A DNA stretch of 64,000 nt from Prauserella muralis (GTDB lineage Bacteria > Actinomycetota > Actinomycetes > Mycobacteriales > Pseudonocardiaceae), in NCBI RefSeq assembly GCF_003202285.1, contig NZ_MASW01000001.1, forward strand, positions 1,674,001 to 1,738,000, written 5' to 3'. The position numbers and the translations under genes are program-made. The notes under the pieces were generated by a model that was given only the letters and a program-made list of their open reading frames with translations, was not told the DNA's origin and ran no database searches. Shown piece by piece: positions 18,575 to 27,616 of the stretch (positions are counted from its first letter, which is position 1; each line of letters starts with the position of its first letter).

Positions 18575-19396
18575 TCAGAGGTAGACGTCGTGCTCGGCGA
18601 GCCAGGAGCGGGGGTCGACCTTCTGGCCGTCGGCCGTCCAGACCTCGAAGTGCAGGTGCGGGCCGGTCGACTGGCCGCGGTTGCCGATCTCGGCGATCTG
18701 CTCGCCGGCCTTGACGCGGTCGCCCTCGCTCACCGAGTAGGTGTTGACGTGGCCGTAGACCGTGATGGTGCCGTCGTCGTGCTGGATCCGGACCCACAGG
18801 CCGAACCCGCTCGCCGCGCCGGCCTCGATCACCGTGCCATCGGCGGCGGCGACCACCGGCGTGCCGATGCTGTTCGCGATGTCGATGCCGTAGTGGGTCG
18901 TTCCCCACCGCGCGCCGAAGCCCGACGTGAAGGTGCCCTGGGCGGGTACGACGAACTTGGGGCGGGCGGCCTCGATCGCGGCCTGGCGGGCGGCTTCCGC
19001 CTCGCGGGCGAGCCGCTCCTTCGTCACCTGGGCGTTCTCGGTGAGCTGCTGGACCTCGGCCGAGGCGTCGGTGGTGGGCGCAACCTGCAGCAGGGCGGGC
19101 GCTCCGGCGGGCGCGTTGCCCCCGGTGCCGAACGAGGCGGCCGCGTCGCGCGAGCTGGCCAGCGGCGTGATGTCGGCGTTCGAATCGGTGCTTCCCGTGG
19201 CGGCCTGCAGGGTCTGGCCTGCGGCAGCGGCGGCGAAGGCGCCGGCGGCCACCGCCGCGACCATCACGCGGCCGCGCAGGGCCGACGAGGGCGCGGGAAG
19301 CCGATGTGCCCCCCGGACGCGAATGACCGCACCGTCCAGTGCGTCTTCGAGCGCCGGGGAAGGAGCTTGGCCGCCGGGGGAGCGGTGTCGAGCCAA
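18575..19396 (-). CDS. M23-family (LytM) peptidoglycan endopeptidase
   Basis: A 273-residue exported cell-wall hydrolase. The TTG at 19396 is chosen as start, with GGAAGG about 8 nt upstream. A hydrophobic segment near 43-66 (VMVAAVAAGAFAAAAAG) acts as signal or anchor, after a 40-residue cytosolic-looking lead. A coiled-coil-like helix (AEVQQLTENAQVTKERLAREAEAAR) precedes the M23 domain (about 150-265), with the zinc ligands in HYGIDIA and HLHFEV and the preceding FGARWG. The catalytic set is complete, so the enzyme should cleave peptide cross-links. It corresponds in position to M. tuberculosis Rv0950c between uvrD1 and sucC. Confidence 0.9.
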   Translation of the reverse strand: MARHRSPGGQAPSPALEDALDGAVIRVRGAHRLPAPSSALRGRVMVAAVAAGAFAAAAAGQTLQAATGSTDSNADITPLASSRDAAASFGTGGNAPAGAPALLQVAPTTDASAEVQQLTENAQVTKERLAREAEAARQAAIEAARPKFVVPAQGTFTSGFGARWGTTHYGIDIANSIGTPVVAAADGTVIEAGAASGFGLWVRIQHDDGTITVYGHVNTYSVSEGDRVKAGEQIAEIGNRGQSTGPHLHFEVWTADGQKVDPRSWLAEHDVYL

Positions 19397-19856
19397 GACA
19401 GGGCCTTCCGTTACTCGGGGAAGCCAGGCCGCGAGACACCGGGCGGGGGATCCCGGCGAGCGGTTTCGGGGGTAACCGCTCGATGACGCGCTCGCCTTGG
19501 GAAGGCTTGCTCGCCAAGTCCCTTTGTGACCTGACCGTAATGGGGACTGCGGGACAGTAACGAAGGCGTGCCGGTGCGAGCAAGATCAGACGGCTCGTGT
19601 CGGCCGAACGAGACCCGATCCGGCGGGGTCGGCGACGGAATGACACAAGGTAGAGAGGGGATTGCTCCATTCGGTGTGACTTGCATTACATTCGCGCAAC
19701 CGAGGGTTTGCCGAGCCCGCCGCCACCCGTGCGGGCGAACGTCTCGTGCGGCCTTCACCATTGCTAGCGTCGGCGCCGACACGTTGCCTGGCTCCGCCCG
19801 TTGCCGAGGGCGCCGAGCCCGGTGGCGAGGCGCAAGCTCGCGATGAGTTGAGGTGA
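19397..19856. promoter_or_regulatory. Long divergent intergenic region, likely promoters and structured leader of the M23 gene
   Basis: A 460-nt gap between the M23 peptidase (minus) and a membrane-protein gene (plus). On the M23 side a perfect 8-bp hairpin, GAGCGGTT (19458-19465) / AACCGCTC (19474-19481), lies 60-85 nt before the start. Further upstream TTTGTGACC and GACAGTAACG resemble the GTCACA/GTAAC half-sites reported for the cell-wall regulator MtrA, from memory. A plus-strand -10-like TAGCGT near 19763 may serve the membrane-protein gene. No coding region or known riboswitch is seen. Confidence 0.35.
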
Positions 19857-21653
19857 GTGGATGTCCGGTCCGGCCACCCGGCAGAGGCCGTTCCGGGGTG
19901 GGACACGGTGAACACGCGCCTGCTCGCCGACGTCGAACGGCGGTCCACCACCCTGCTGGCCGCGCTGGCTGCTGCCATCGTGGCGGCGGGGCTGCACGCG
20001 GCCGGGGCAAGCGTGCCGGTGGTCGCGGACGCCGCGCCCGGCTTCCGCAGCGGGCCCCTGCTGATCGTGCTGGCGTTGCTGCCTGCCGCCGTGTCCGGTG
20101 CCCTGCTGCTGAGCGGACGGCACAACGCCGCGGCCGGAGTGCTCGTCGGCGCCGCCGCCCTCGCGCCCGGCAGGGCGGTGCTGGACCTGCAGCTCGCCGC
20201 CGACCCGGGCGCGGCCCTGCGTCCCGAGCTGTACCTGCCCGGCGACCTCCTGCGGCACCCGCCCGGAGCGGGCCTGTGGCTGCTGGTGGCCGGGCACGGC
20301 GCGCTGGCCGTCGCGGGACTGCTCGCCGTGCGCGCCGCCCGCGAGCGGGCGGACGTCGCGGACGCCGGGGAACGCGCCACCGACGGCCATGACGTCGCGA
20401 CCTGGCGGCAGCGCTGGCTGTTCGTGGTGATGGTCGCGGCCGTGGTCGCCGCGTCCGGGCTGCTGATGGCGCCGTTCGCCTCCGGCGACGTGTACCTGCT
20501 GGCCCGCAACGCCTTCGAGGGGCCTGCGGTCGCCTTGACCGGATACCTGCTCGTCGCGGCCGCGCTGCCCCTCGCGGCGGCGCTGTTCATGACCTCCGGC
20601 AACGGCCCGTTCGCGCGCGGCGGCCTCGGCGGCCTCGCCATCGGCGTGGCCTGCGTCGCGGTGCCCAGCGTGGCCGCGGCGGCGAGCATCGACGCGACGA
20701 GCGTCAGCTCCGGCCCGGTCGTGGCGCTGGTCGCCGTCGCCGTGCTGCTGGCCGTGGCGTTCGTGCGCGCGAGCGCCCGGGCCGAGCGGGACGACTCCCC
20801 GGACCGTTCCGGGGAGGTCGCCGTGCCGGGTCAGCGCAGGCTGCTGACCGCGACGGGCGTCCTCGCCGTGCTCACCGCACTGGCCGCGGCAGCGGGATCG
20901 CTGACGGCGCAGCTGTCCTCACCGGGGCCCGCTCCGGCACCGGAGAGCCCGGCGCGCTGGCTCCTGCTGGCCGCGGGCGTGCTGGTCGGAGCCCTCGGTC
21001 TCGGCCTGTTCGTGCCCAGGGTGGCGATCGTGCTGCGGCCCGCGCTGACCGTGGCGTGGGTGGGCGTGCTGCTGGCCGGAACGGCGGTGCTGGACACCGC
21101 CATCACGGCCACCGGCGTGCCGGGCGGCTCGTTGTCGTCGGGCCCTGGGGTGCTGTGGACCTGGCTGGCGATGTGCGGCGCCGCCGCCACGGCCTGTTGT
21201 TCGGTCATCGCGGGCATGGTCGAACGCGAGGACGCCGACGGGCTGGACCCGGCCGACGGCACCGGCGCGGGGATGAACCTGCTGACCCCCGTCACCGCCG
21301 CGGCGGTGCTCGCGGTGGCCGCGTTGGGCACCCCGGTGGTCACCGCGGCCGACTACATCGCGGCCGGCCTCTGGTCCGATTTCGGAACGCCGTCGTGGGG
21401 CCTGCTCGCCGCCGCTCTCACCGTGCTCGGTGCCACGGTGCTCGCGCCGCGCAGCAGGCCGCGCCAGGCGGCGGCCCTGCTCGCCGGTGCGGCCGGAGTG
21501 CTCGCGGTGCACGCATCCGCGTTGCCGCTCACGGGCTCCCACCTTCCGGACGCGTGCGCCGGCATCGGGCTGTGGCTTTCCCTGGCCGCCATCGCGGCCC
21601 TGCTGGTGGCGGCCGCGATCGCCCTCGCGGGGCGCCGCGGGACAGGCGAGTGA
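19857..21653 (+). CDS. Polytopic membrane protein, unknown function
   Basis: A 598-residue protein with some 14-15 hydrophobic helices spread along its length, separated by short charged loops (ERADVADAGERATDGHD, ASARAERDDSPDRSGE, VEREDADGLDPADGTG). It has no signal peptide and no transporter or enzyme motif I recognise. The start is ATG at 19857; the in-frame GTG at 19909 (VNTRLLADVERR) is an alternative. Its stop overlaps the next gene by 4 nt. In M. tuberculosis no such gene lies between the M23 peptidase and sucC, so it is a lineage-specific insertion. Confidence 0.8.
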   Translation: MDVRSGHPAEAVPGWDTVNTRLLADVERRSTTLLAALAAAIVAAGLHAAGASVPVVADAAPGFRSGPLLIVLALLPAAVSGALLLSGRHNAAAGVLVGAAALAPGRAVLDLQLAADPGAALRPELYLPGDLLRHPPGAGLWLLVAGHGALAVAGLLAVRAARERADVADAGERATDGHDVATWRQRWLFVVMVAAVVAASGLLMAPFASGDVYLLARNAFEGPAVALTGYLLVAAALPLAAALFMTSGNGPFARGGLGGLAIGVACVAVPSVAAAASIDATSVSSGPVVALVAVAVLLAVAFVRASARAERDDSPDRSGEVAVPGQRRLLTATGVLAVLTALAAAAGSLTAQLSSPGPAPAPESPARWLLLAAGVLVGALGLGLFVPRVAIVLRPALTVAWVGVLLAGTAVLDTAITATGVPGGSLSSGPGVLWTWLAMCGAAATACCSVIAGMVEREDADGLDPADGTGAGMNLLTPVTAAAVLAVAALGTPVVTAADYIAAGLWSDFGTPSWGLLAAALTVLGATVLAPRSRPRQAAALLAGAAGVLAVHASALPLTGSHLPDACAGIGLWLSLAAIAALLVAAAIALAGRRGTGE

Positions 21654-21994
21654 CCACCGGGCGGGCCGTGACCCGCGTCGTGCTCGCGGAGCTGGACGGC
21701 GCGCAGCCGGGCGCGCTCCCCCTGGGCAGGGCGCTGCGCGACACGGGCGCCGAGGTGATTCACGCGGGTGTGCTGCGCACGGCCGCGGAGCTGCGGGCCA
21801 CCGTCGAGCAGGAGGACCCGGACGTGGTGGTGGCCGTCGTCGGCTCGGAACCCGGACACGCGCTCGCGACGCGGGTGGCCGGTGAGCTGCCGGGTGTTCC
21901 GTTGCTCACGTTCCCAACCGATACAGATGTCCACGAATGGGTGGCCGGCAGCGCGATCTGTGCCACAGACCCCAGCTCACAGGCGTGCCGGTGA
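21650..21994 (+). CDS. Cobalamin-binding-domain-like protein lacking the B12-ligating His
   Basis: A 114-residue single-domain protein with GTG at 21650 overlapping the previous stop (GTGA). The pattern VVLAELDGAQPGALPLGRAL, TGAEVIHAGVLRTAAELRAT and QEDPDVVVAVVGSEPGH follows the flavodoxin-like B12-binding domain of methylmalonyl-CoA mutase (LDGHDRG, AKxIARALRDAGFEVVYTGLxxTPE). The DxHxxG motif is DGAQPG here, so the His that ligates cobalt is Ala. It therefore probably does not bind B12 in the usual base-off mode. It may be a regulatory or pseudo-domain. It lies 114 nt before sucC, whose product handles the succinyl-CoA formed by methylmalonyl-CoA mutase. Confidence 0.65.
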   Translation: MTTGRAVTRVVLAELDGAQPGALPLGRALRDTGAEVIHAGVLRTAAELRATVEQEDPDVVVAVVGSEPGHALATRVAGELPGVPLLTFPTDTDVHEWVAGSAICATDPSSQACR

Positions 21995-22108
21995 CCGAGT
22001 TCACCGAAGGCCGGGGCTGCGCCGGGAAGCCAGGTCGATAGGGTCGTCTCCGTCCGGCAGCACGGTTGCACAAACCACAGAGGCGTGTGTCGTCAGGAGA
22101 CTGGAGTA

Positions 22109-23278
22109 GTGGACCTCTACGAGTACCAGGCGAAGGATCTCTTCGCCGCCCATGGCGTGCCGGTACTTCCCGGCGCCGTGGCGAGCAATCCGGAAGAAGC
22201 GCAGGCCGCCGCCGAGGAGATCGGTGGCCAGGTCGTGGTCAAGGCGCAGGTGAAGACGGGTGGCCGGGGTAAGGCCGGTGGTGTGAAGCTGGCGCAGGAT
22301 CCGGTGCAGGCGCGGGAGCGGGCCGAGGCGATCCTGGGTTTGGATATCAAGGGTCATGTGACGCGGCGGGTGTTGGTGACCGAGGCGTCGGACATTGCTG
22401 AGGAGTATTACTTCTCGTTTTTGCTGGATCGGGCGAATCGCACGTTTTTGGCGATGGCCTCGGCCGAGGGTGGCGTGGAGATCGAGCAGTTGGCGGTGGA
22501 GCGGCCGGAGGCGCTGGCGCGGGTGCCGGTGGATCCGCTGGTCGGGGTGGATGAGGCCGCGGCGGTCGAGATTGTGACCCGGGCGGGGTTTCCGGAGGCG
22601 ATCCGGCAGCGGGCTGCCGAGGTGGTGGTGCGGCTGTGGGAGACGTTCGTGGCCGAGGATGCCACGTTGGTGGAGGTCAATCCGCTGGTGCGGGATCCGC
22701 AGGATCGGATCGTGGCGCTGGATGGCAAGGTCACCCTGGATGACAATGCGGGGTTCCGGCATCCCGGGCATGCGCAGCTGGTGGATGTGCAGGCCGAGGA
22801 TCCGCTGGAGGCCAAGGCCAAGGCCAAGGACCTCAACTACGTCAAGCTGGACGGGCAGGTCGGCATCATCGGCAATGGTGCCGGGCTGGTGATGTCGACG
22901 CTGGATGTGGTGGCCTACGCCGGGCAGCGGCATGGTGGGGTCAGGCCGGCGAACTTCCTCGACATCGGCGGGGGCGCCTCGGCGGAGGTGATGGCCGCGG
23001 GGCTGGATGTGATCCTGGGTGATCCGGCGGTGAAGAGTGTGTTCGTCAACGTCTTCGGCGGGATCACCGCCTGTGACGCGGTGGCCACCGGGATCGTGGA
23101 GGCGTTGAGGATTCTGGGCGACGAGGCGGCCAAGCCGCTGGTGGTGCGCCTGGACGGCAACAACGTCGAGCAGGGCCGGGCCATCCTGGCCGAGGCCAAC
23201 CACCCGCTGGTCACGCTGGTCGACACCATGGACAACGCGGCCGACAAGGCCGCCGAGCTCGCCGCGGCAGGAGCCTGA
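22109..23278 (+). CDS. sucC: Succinyl-CoA synthetase (ADP/GDP-forming) beta subunit
   Basis: A 389-residue protein, with GTG at 22109 chosen because [19 protein letters not shown] is the canonical SucC start and GGAGA/TGGAG lies just upstream. With SucD it makes succinate, CoA and ATP or GTP from succinyl-CoA in the TCA cycle. The ATP-grasp domain shows [18 protein letters not shown] and VEVNPLV; the C-terminal CoA-ligase domain shows NFLDIGGGA and VNVFGGIT. Codon use is odd: between about 22330 and 23000 many codons end in T or G (ttg, ggt, gat, att), unlike the neighbours. sucD follows after 5 nt. Confidence 0.97.
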   Translation: MDLYEYQAKDLFAAHGVPVLPGAVASNPEEAQAAAEEIGGQVVVKAQVKTGGRGKAGGVKLAQDPVQARERAEAILGLDIKGHVTRRVLVTEASDIAEEYYFSFLLDRANRTFLAMASAEGGVEIEQLAVERPEALARVPVDPLVGVDEAAAVEIVTRAGFPEAIRQRAAEVVVRLWETFVAEDATLVEVNPLVRDPQDRIVALDGKVTLDDNAGFRHPGHAQLVDVQAEDPLEAKAKAKDLNYVKLDGQVGIIGNGAGLVMSTLDVVAYAGQRHGGVRPANFLDIGGGASAEVMAAGLDVILGDPAVKSVFVNVFGGITACDAVATGIVEALRILGDEAAKPLVVRLDGNNVEQGRAILAEANHPLVTLVDTMDNAADKAAELAAAGA

Positions 23279-23283
23279 TCCCG

Positions 23284-24171
23284 ATGGCCATTTTCCTCAC
23301 CGAGAACTCCAAGATCATCGTGCAGGGGCTGACCGGCTCCGAGGGCACCAAACACGCCACCAAGATGCTGGCCGCCGGCGCCACCATCGTGGGCGGGGTC
23401 AACGCCCGCAAGGCCGGCCAGACCGTCACCATCGGCGGCACCGACCTCACCGTCTACGGCACCGTGGCCGAGGCCATGGCCGCCACCGGCGCCGACACCA
23501 GCGTCATCTTCGTGCCACCCCGCTTCGCCAAGGACGCCGTGATCGAGGCCATCGACGCCGAGATCGGGCTGGCCGTGGTGATCACCGAGGGCATCCCCGT
23601 GCACGACGCGGCCACCTTCTGGGCCCACAACGTCGCCCACGGCCAGAAAACCCGGATCGTGGGCCCGAACTGTCCCGGGGTGATCTCGCCGGAGAAGTCC
23701 AACGCCGGCATCATCCCCGCCAACATCACCGGCGCCGGCCCGATCGGGCTGGTGTCGAAATCGGGCACCCTGACCTACCAGATGATGTACGAGCTGCGCG
23801 ACATCGGCTTCACCACCTGCGTGGGCATCGGCGGCGACCCCGTCATCGGCACCACCCACATCGACGCCCTCCAAGCCTTCGAGGCCGACCCCGACACCCG
23901 GGTCATCGTGATGATCGGCGAAATCGGCGGCGACGCCGAAGAACGCGCCGCCGACTACATCAAAACCCACGTCACCAAACCCGTCGTCGGCTACGTCGCC
24001 GGCTTCACCGCCCCCGAAGGCAAAACCATGGGCCACGCCGGCGCCATCGTCTCCGGCTCCTCCGGCACCGCCGAAGCCAAAAAACAAGCCCTCGAAGCCG
24101 CCGGCGTCAAAGTCGGCAAAACCCCCAGCGAAACCGCCGAACTCGCCCGCGAGCTGTACAAGGCTCTGTAG
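23284..24171 (+). CDS. sucD: Succinyl-CoA synthetase alpha subunit
   Basis: A 295-residue protein. CoA-binding Rossmann domain at the N-terminus ([21 protein letters not shown]), [19 protein letters not shown], and the phosphorylated active-site His in [16 protein letters not shown] (about residue 246). It forms the heterodimer with SucC. From about 23,900 the gene uses AAA for Lys and GAA for Glu almost throughout, whereas other genes here use AAG and GAG, and third positions are strongly C-biased. It ends before a strong terminator at 24193. Confidence 0.97.
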   Translation: MAIFLTENSKIIVQGLTGSEGTKHATKMLAAGATIVGGVNARKAGQTVTIGGTDLTVYGTVAEAMAATGADTSVIFVPPRFAKDAVIEAIDAEIGLAVVITEGIPVHDAATFWAHNVAHGQKTRIVGPNCPGVISPEKSNAGIIPANITGAGPIGLVSKSGTLTYQMMYELRDIGFTTCVGIGGDPVIGTTHIDALQAFEADPDTRVIVMIGEIGGDAEERAADYIKTHVTKPVVGYVAGFTAPEGKTMGHAGAIVSGSSGTAEAKKQALEAAGVKVGKTPSETAELARELYKAL

Positions 24172-24192
24172 GCAGGCCAGGCGATCGGACCA

Positions 24193-24237
24193 CGGCGGGG
24201 ACCGGGCACGGGTGGTGCCCGGTCCCCGCCGCTTTTC
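24193..24237 (+). terminator. Intrinsic terminator after sucCD
   Basis: A perfect 17-bp stem (24193-24209 with 24215-24231) and 5-nt loop GGGTG are followed by CTTTTC. It lies 22 nt after the sucD stop. Confidence 0.9.
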
Positions 24238-24436
24238 GTCAGGGCACAATCGTGGTGCGGACGAAACCAACCGCACGGGTGAAGCGTCTCAGTCACGGCG
24301 CTTCGGCGACTCATCGCTGCGCCGACGTTTCCGTTGCCGCGGCCGCCCTGCACGCCGGGTGGTGCGTGCCCGGAGCGCACGGTTCGGCCGACCAGGACTA
24401 CCGCGCGTTTCAGCAAGACATGACAGGAGAACACGG

Positions 24437-25207
24437 ATGACCTTCCCGAGCGGCGCGCCGGGTGGATTCCCGGGCCAAGGCCCCCAACAGCCGCATCAGC
24501 CATTTCCCGGGGCGGGTCCGTCCATGGGCGGTGGCCCCAAGCTCGCGCTGCCGCAGATCCTGCTGCTCGGCACGGCGGGCCTCGGTGTCCTGAACCTCTT
24601 CCTTGCCTTCGCCAACGTCAGCGGTGGCCGTAGCTTCTTCGAGGCCGGCTACGGCTGGATCCCGGGCCTGCTGCTGGTGAGCGGCCTGACCGCGCTGTTC
24701 TCGATCCTGCCCGGCGACCAGAAGCCGGGCCCGTGGCCCGCCGCCATCGCGGCAGGGGTCATGCTGCCGTTCCTGTTCACGGTGTTCCAGTCCGACGCCG
24801 ACCTGCAGGCAGGCGGCATCATGCTGCTGATCTTCGGCATTGTCCAGTTGGCGGCGTCGGTGGGCGCGTACCTGTTCGACGCGGGCATTCTCAAGGCTCC
24901 GGCGCCGCAGCAGATGTCGCCCTACGGGCACCAGCAGCAGCCGTTCGGCCAGCAGCAGCCGGGTGGGTTCGGCCAGCAGCCGCCGCCGTTCGGGCAGCAG
25001 CCCGCTCCCGACGCCTCGGGCGGCATCCCGCAGCCGACCAAGTTCGCGCAGCCGGTGGGCCAGCAACAGCCCACCCAGCAGCCGACGCAGTACGCCTCCC
25101 AGCAGGGGCAGTTCTTCCAGCAGCAGCAACAGCAGCAGCCGCAGGACGGCGGCCAGCAGAACAAGCCGGGCACCCCGCCGGGAGGCTTCGGCCAGTCCGG
25201 CGCCTGA
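24437..25207 (+). CDS. DUF5336 (34-kDa antigen-like) membrane protein
   Basis: A 256-residue protein with ATG at 24437, AGGAGA upstream. The Pro/Gly-rich N-terminus (1-35) is followed by four hydrophobic helices (about 37-145; LALPQILLLGTAGLGVLNLF to LAASVGAYLFDAGIL). The C-terminal 100 residues are Gln/Pro/Gly-rich with QQQ runs. This is the layout of the mycobacterial 34-kDa antigen family (Rv0954), which sits at the same place before perM. Association with cell division or the envelope is known only loosely for the family. Confidence 0.85.
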   Translation: MTFPSGAPGGFPGQGPQQPHQPFPGAGPSMGGGPKLALPQILLLGTAGLGVLNLFLAFANVSGGRSFFEAGYGWIPGLLLVSGLTALFSILPGDQKPGPWPAAIAAGVMLPFLFTVFQSDADLQAGGIMLLIFGIVQLAASVGAYLFDAGILKAPAPQQMSPYGHQQQPFGQQQPGGFGQQPPPFGQQPAPDASGGIPQPTKFAQPVGQQQPTQQPTQYASQQGQFFQQQQQQQPQDGGQQNKPGTPPGGFGQSGA

Positions 25208-25222
25208 CCTCCGGCCGGCGTC

Positions 25223-25257
25223 GACGGTGCCCGCGGCCCCGCGCCGCGGGCACCGTC
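25223..25257 (+). terminator. GC-rich terminator-like hairpin
   Basis: A perfect 15-bp stem (GACGGTGCCCGCGGC 25223-25237 / 25243-25257), loop CCCGC, followed by GTCTCTG. It lies 15 nt after the DUF5336 stop; the T-tract is weak. Confidence 0.7.
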
Positions 25258-25351
25258 GTCTCTGCCCCAACCGGGTGGGTGTGGGCGGTGTCATCCGGTC
25301 GCGGCGGCGTGCCTCACCCGGGTGGCCCAACCCGGGTGCGATGGTCGCTGC

Positions 25352-26887
25352 ATGGACCTGCTCACCGTGCACACCCGCAGCGCGGAGGGGGACACGAGTG
25401 AGGGAGTGTCCCGCGGGCTGCGGGTCCGTACGATGCTGGCCGCCGCGGTGGGTCCGCTCGTCACGGGCTACGCCGCCGTGGCCGCCGTGCTGGCGCTGGT
25501 GACCGCCATCGCGTCGCGGGCCGAGTTCTCCGCGACCGGGGTGCTGCTGGCCGCGGGCCCGGGCTGGCTTGCCGCCTACCAGGTTCCGCTGCACATCGGC
25601 GGGCAGCCGCTGGGTGTTCTGCCGCTGCTGCCCACGCTCGGGGTGTGCCTGCTCGTCGCACGGACCGCCGCCACAGCGGCACAGCGGCTGCGCTGCACCG
25701 AGCCCGTGCGGGTGGTGCCCCTGCTCGGCGTGATCGCCGGTGCGCATGCCGCCGCGGGGATCACGATCTCGGTGCTGGCGGACGGCGACGCGCTCGGTGT
25801 GGAGCCGCTCGCGGCGTTCCTCGTTCCTGCCCTCCTCTCGGCCGGGGCCGCCACCGTGGGCACCGCCCGGCAGTGCGGGCTCGTCGCCGCGGTCCGGGAC
25901 TACCTGGACCCGCTCGCCCTGCACGGCCTGCGCGCGGGTGCGCTCGGGCTTGCCGGCCTGCTGGCCGTGGGATCGCTGACTCTGCTCGTGGCCATGGCGC
26001 TGGCGCTGCCGACGGCGAGCGAGCTGTTCGCCCGCAACGCGCCGGGTGTGGGCAGCGCCACGGGAATGTTCCTGCTGTCGGCCGGCTACCTGCCCAACGC
26101 CGTGGTCCTGGCGCTCGGTTTCGCGACCGGCCCCGGCTTCTCGCTGGGCACGGTGTCGGTGAGCCCGTTCGCGTTCACCGGCGGGCCGGTGCCGGGCGTG
26201 CCGCTGCTTGCCGCGGTGCCGGAGACCGAGGCCGGGTGGTGGCCGGTGTTGGTGCTGCTGCCTGCCGCTGTGGGGGCTCTCGTCGGCTGGTCGCTGCGCC
26301 GCGTGCACGACGACCCGCTGGTGCGGCTGCGCACGGTGGGCGTGGCGGGCGCGGTGGTCGGGTTCGGCACGGTGATCCTGGGCACGTTCGCGGGCGGCAG
26401 GCTGGGCAGCGGTGCCTTCGACCCGGTGTCGGTGCCACTCGGACTGGTGTCGATCGCGGCCTTCGGATGGATCGCCGTGCCCGGGGGGCTGGTCGCCTGG
26501 TTCGCCGGTCCGCACCGCCGTCCCGCGCAGGCCGCGGCGCCGGCCGAGGCGACCGGCGAGCCCGCGGCGACCGTGGACGCCGAGGACACCGAGGACACCG
26601 AGGACACCGTGGACGCCGAGAACCCGGATGAGCAGCACGAACCCGAGGACGCCACGGAAGCGGAGACCTCCCCCGAGGACGGCGATCCCGGCGACGGCGA
26701 GCCCGAGGACGACGACTTCCCCGACCCGGACCCCGAGCCCGAGGACGACAGCGAGAGCGACACCGCCGTGACCGGGGACGGCCCGGATGCGGACGAGCCC
26801 GAGCCGGAGCCGGAGGACGACGAGCCCGGGGACGACGCCGAAGCCGAGGGCGACGCGGAGCCGGACGGCGACGGCAAGCAGGCCTGA
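25352..26887 (+). CDS. perM: PerM-like cell-division membrane protein (DUF6350)
   Basis: A 511-residue protein. Residues 25-395 contain about nine hydrophobic helices (AAAVGPLVTGYAAVAAVLAL, GWWPVLVLLPAAVGALVGWS). The last 115 residues are an acidic tail dense in Asp and Glu, with tandem EDT units. It lies upstream of purN-purH exactly as M. tuberculosis Rv0955 (PerM), a membrane protein needed for division under low Mg2+. The start is uncertain: ATG 25352 is used; GTG 25406 has a better ribosome site (GAGGGGG and GAGGGA upstream); an upstream GTG 25322 is also in frame. Confidence 0.85.
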   Translation: MDLLTVHTRSAEGDTSEGVSRGLRVRTMLAAAVGPLVTGYAAVAAVLALVTAIASRAEFSATGVLLAAGPGWLAAYQVPLHIGGQPLGVLPLLPTLGVCLLVARTAATAAQRLRCTEPVRVVPLLGVIAGAHAAAGITISVLADGDALGVEPLAAFLVPALLSAGAATVGTARQCGLVAAVRDYLDPLALHGLRAGALGLAGLLAVGSLTLLVAMALALPTASELFARNAPGVGSATGMFLLSAGYLPNAVVLALGFATGPGFSLGTVSVSPFAFTGGPVPGVPLLAAVPETEAGWWPVLVLLPAAVGALVGWSLRRVHDDPLVRLRTVGVAGAVVGFGTVILGTFAGGRLGSGAFDPVSVPLGLVSIAAFGWIAVPGGLVAWFAGPHRRPAQAAAPAEATGEPAATVDAEDTEDTEDTVDAENPDEQHEPEDATEAETSPEDGDPGDGEPEDDDFPDPDPEPEDDSESDTAVTGDGPDADEPEPEPEDDEPGDDAEAEGDAEPDGDGKQA

Positions 26888-26896
26888 CACCTCACC

Positions 26897-26966
26897 TTCA
26901 AGATCGACAACGGCACGTTTAGGCTGGCCTCACCAGGTCACGCGACGTGCGCGCCGCCGCGCGCAC
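26897..26966 (+). promoter_or_regulatory. purNH promoter and leader hairpin
   Basis: TTCAAG (26897-26902), a 17-nt gap and TAGGCT (26920-26925) make a plausible vegetative promoter. The leader then has a perfect 8-bp hairpin, GTGCGCGC (26947-26954) / GCGCGCAC (26959-26966), ending 8 nt before the AAGGAG ribosome site. Confidence 0.5.
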
Positions 26967-26986
26967 TGCCCGGCAAGGAGATCGTT

Positions 26987-27616
26987 CTGGCTAGCAGGTT
27001 GGAGTTGCCCAGTCCGGCGCGGTTGGTGGTACTCGCATCCGGTTCGGGCACCCTGCTGCAGGCGGTGCTCGACGCGGCGCGCGAGCCGTCCTTCCCCGCG
27101 ACGGTGGTGGCCGTCGGGGCCGACCGGGACGGCATCGAGGCACTCGCGAGGGCCGAGCGCGCCGGCGTCCCGCAGTTCGCGGTCAGGATGAGCGATCACC
27201 CCGATCGGGAAGCCTGGGACAAGGCGCTCACCGACGCGGTCGCCGCCTACCGGCCGGACCTGGTGGTCTCGGCGGGCTTTCTCAAGATCCTCGGTTCGCG
27301 GTTCCTCGCCCGCTTCCCCAACCGCGTCATCAACACCCATCCGGCACTGCTGCCCGCGTTTCCCGGCATGCACGCCGTGCGGGACGCGCTGGAACTCGGC
27401 GTCAAGCTCACCGGTTCGACGGTGCACTTCGTCGACGCCGGTGTGGACACCGGGCCGATCATCGCGCAGCAGGCCGTCCCGGTCGAGGCGGCCGACGACG
27501 AGGCGAGCCTGCACGAGCGGATCAAGGTCGTGGAGCGCAGGCTCCTGGTGGATGTGATCGAGCAGCTGGGCCGTGCGGGCTGCACGGTGGACGGACGAAA
27601 GGTGAGGTTCTCGTGA
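26987..27616 (+). CDS. purN: Phosphoribosylglycinamide formyltransferase
   Basis: About 209 residues. It transfers a formyl group from 10-formyl-THF to GAR in purine synthesis. Motifs: [18 protein letters not shown] (phosphate loop), the catalytic set [16 protein letters not shown] (Asn-His) and [13 protein letters not shown] with the catalytic Asp. The start is unusual: a strong AAGGAG at 26975-26980 is 6 nt before CTG at 26987 (giving [16 protein letters not shown]), while the nearest standard start, TTG at 26999, is 18 nt away without its own site. I favour CTG, with TTG 26999 as the conventional alternative. The stop overlaps purH by 4 nt. Confidence 0.93.
   Translation: MASRLELPSPARLVVLASGSGTLLQAVLDAAREPSFPATVVAVGADRDGIEALARAERAGVPQFAVRMSDHPDREAWDKALTDAVAAYRPDLVVSAGFLKILGSRFLARFPNRVINTHPALLPAFPGMHAVRDALELGVKLTGSTVHFVDAGVDTGPIIAQQAVPVEAADDEASLHERIKVVERRLLVDVIEQLGRAGCTVDGRKVRFS

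Noticed and set aside
18497..19486. Long plus-strand ORF opposite the M23 gene with a fair ribosome site (GAGGGGG before ATG 18497)
   Set aside because: The residues are the Asp/Gly/Arg-rich shadow of the M23 reading frame and match no family; only the promoter-like SOS element is kept.
19397..19560. c-di-AMP (ydaO) riboswitch before the M23 gene
   Set aside because: Such riboswitches precede wall hydrolases in actinobacteria, but the conserved GGGGTGAATC-type elements are absent; only a hairpin is present.
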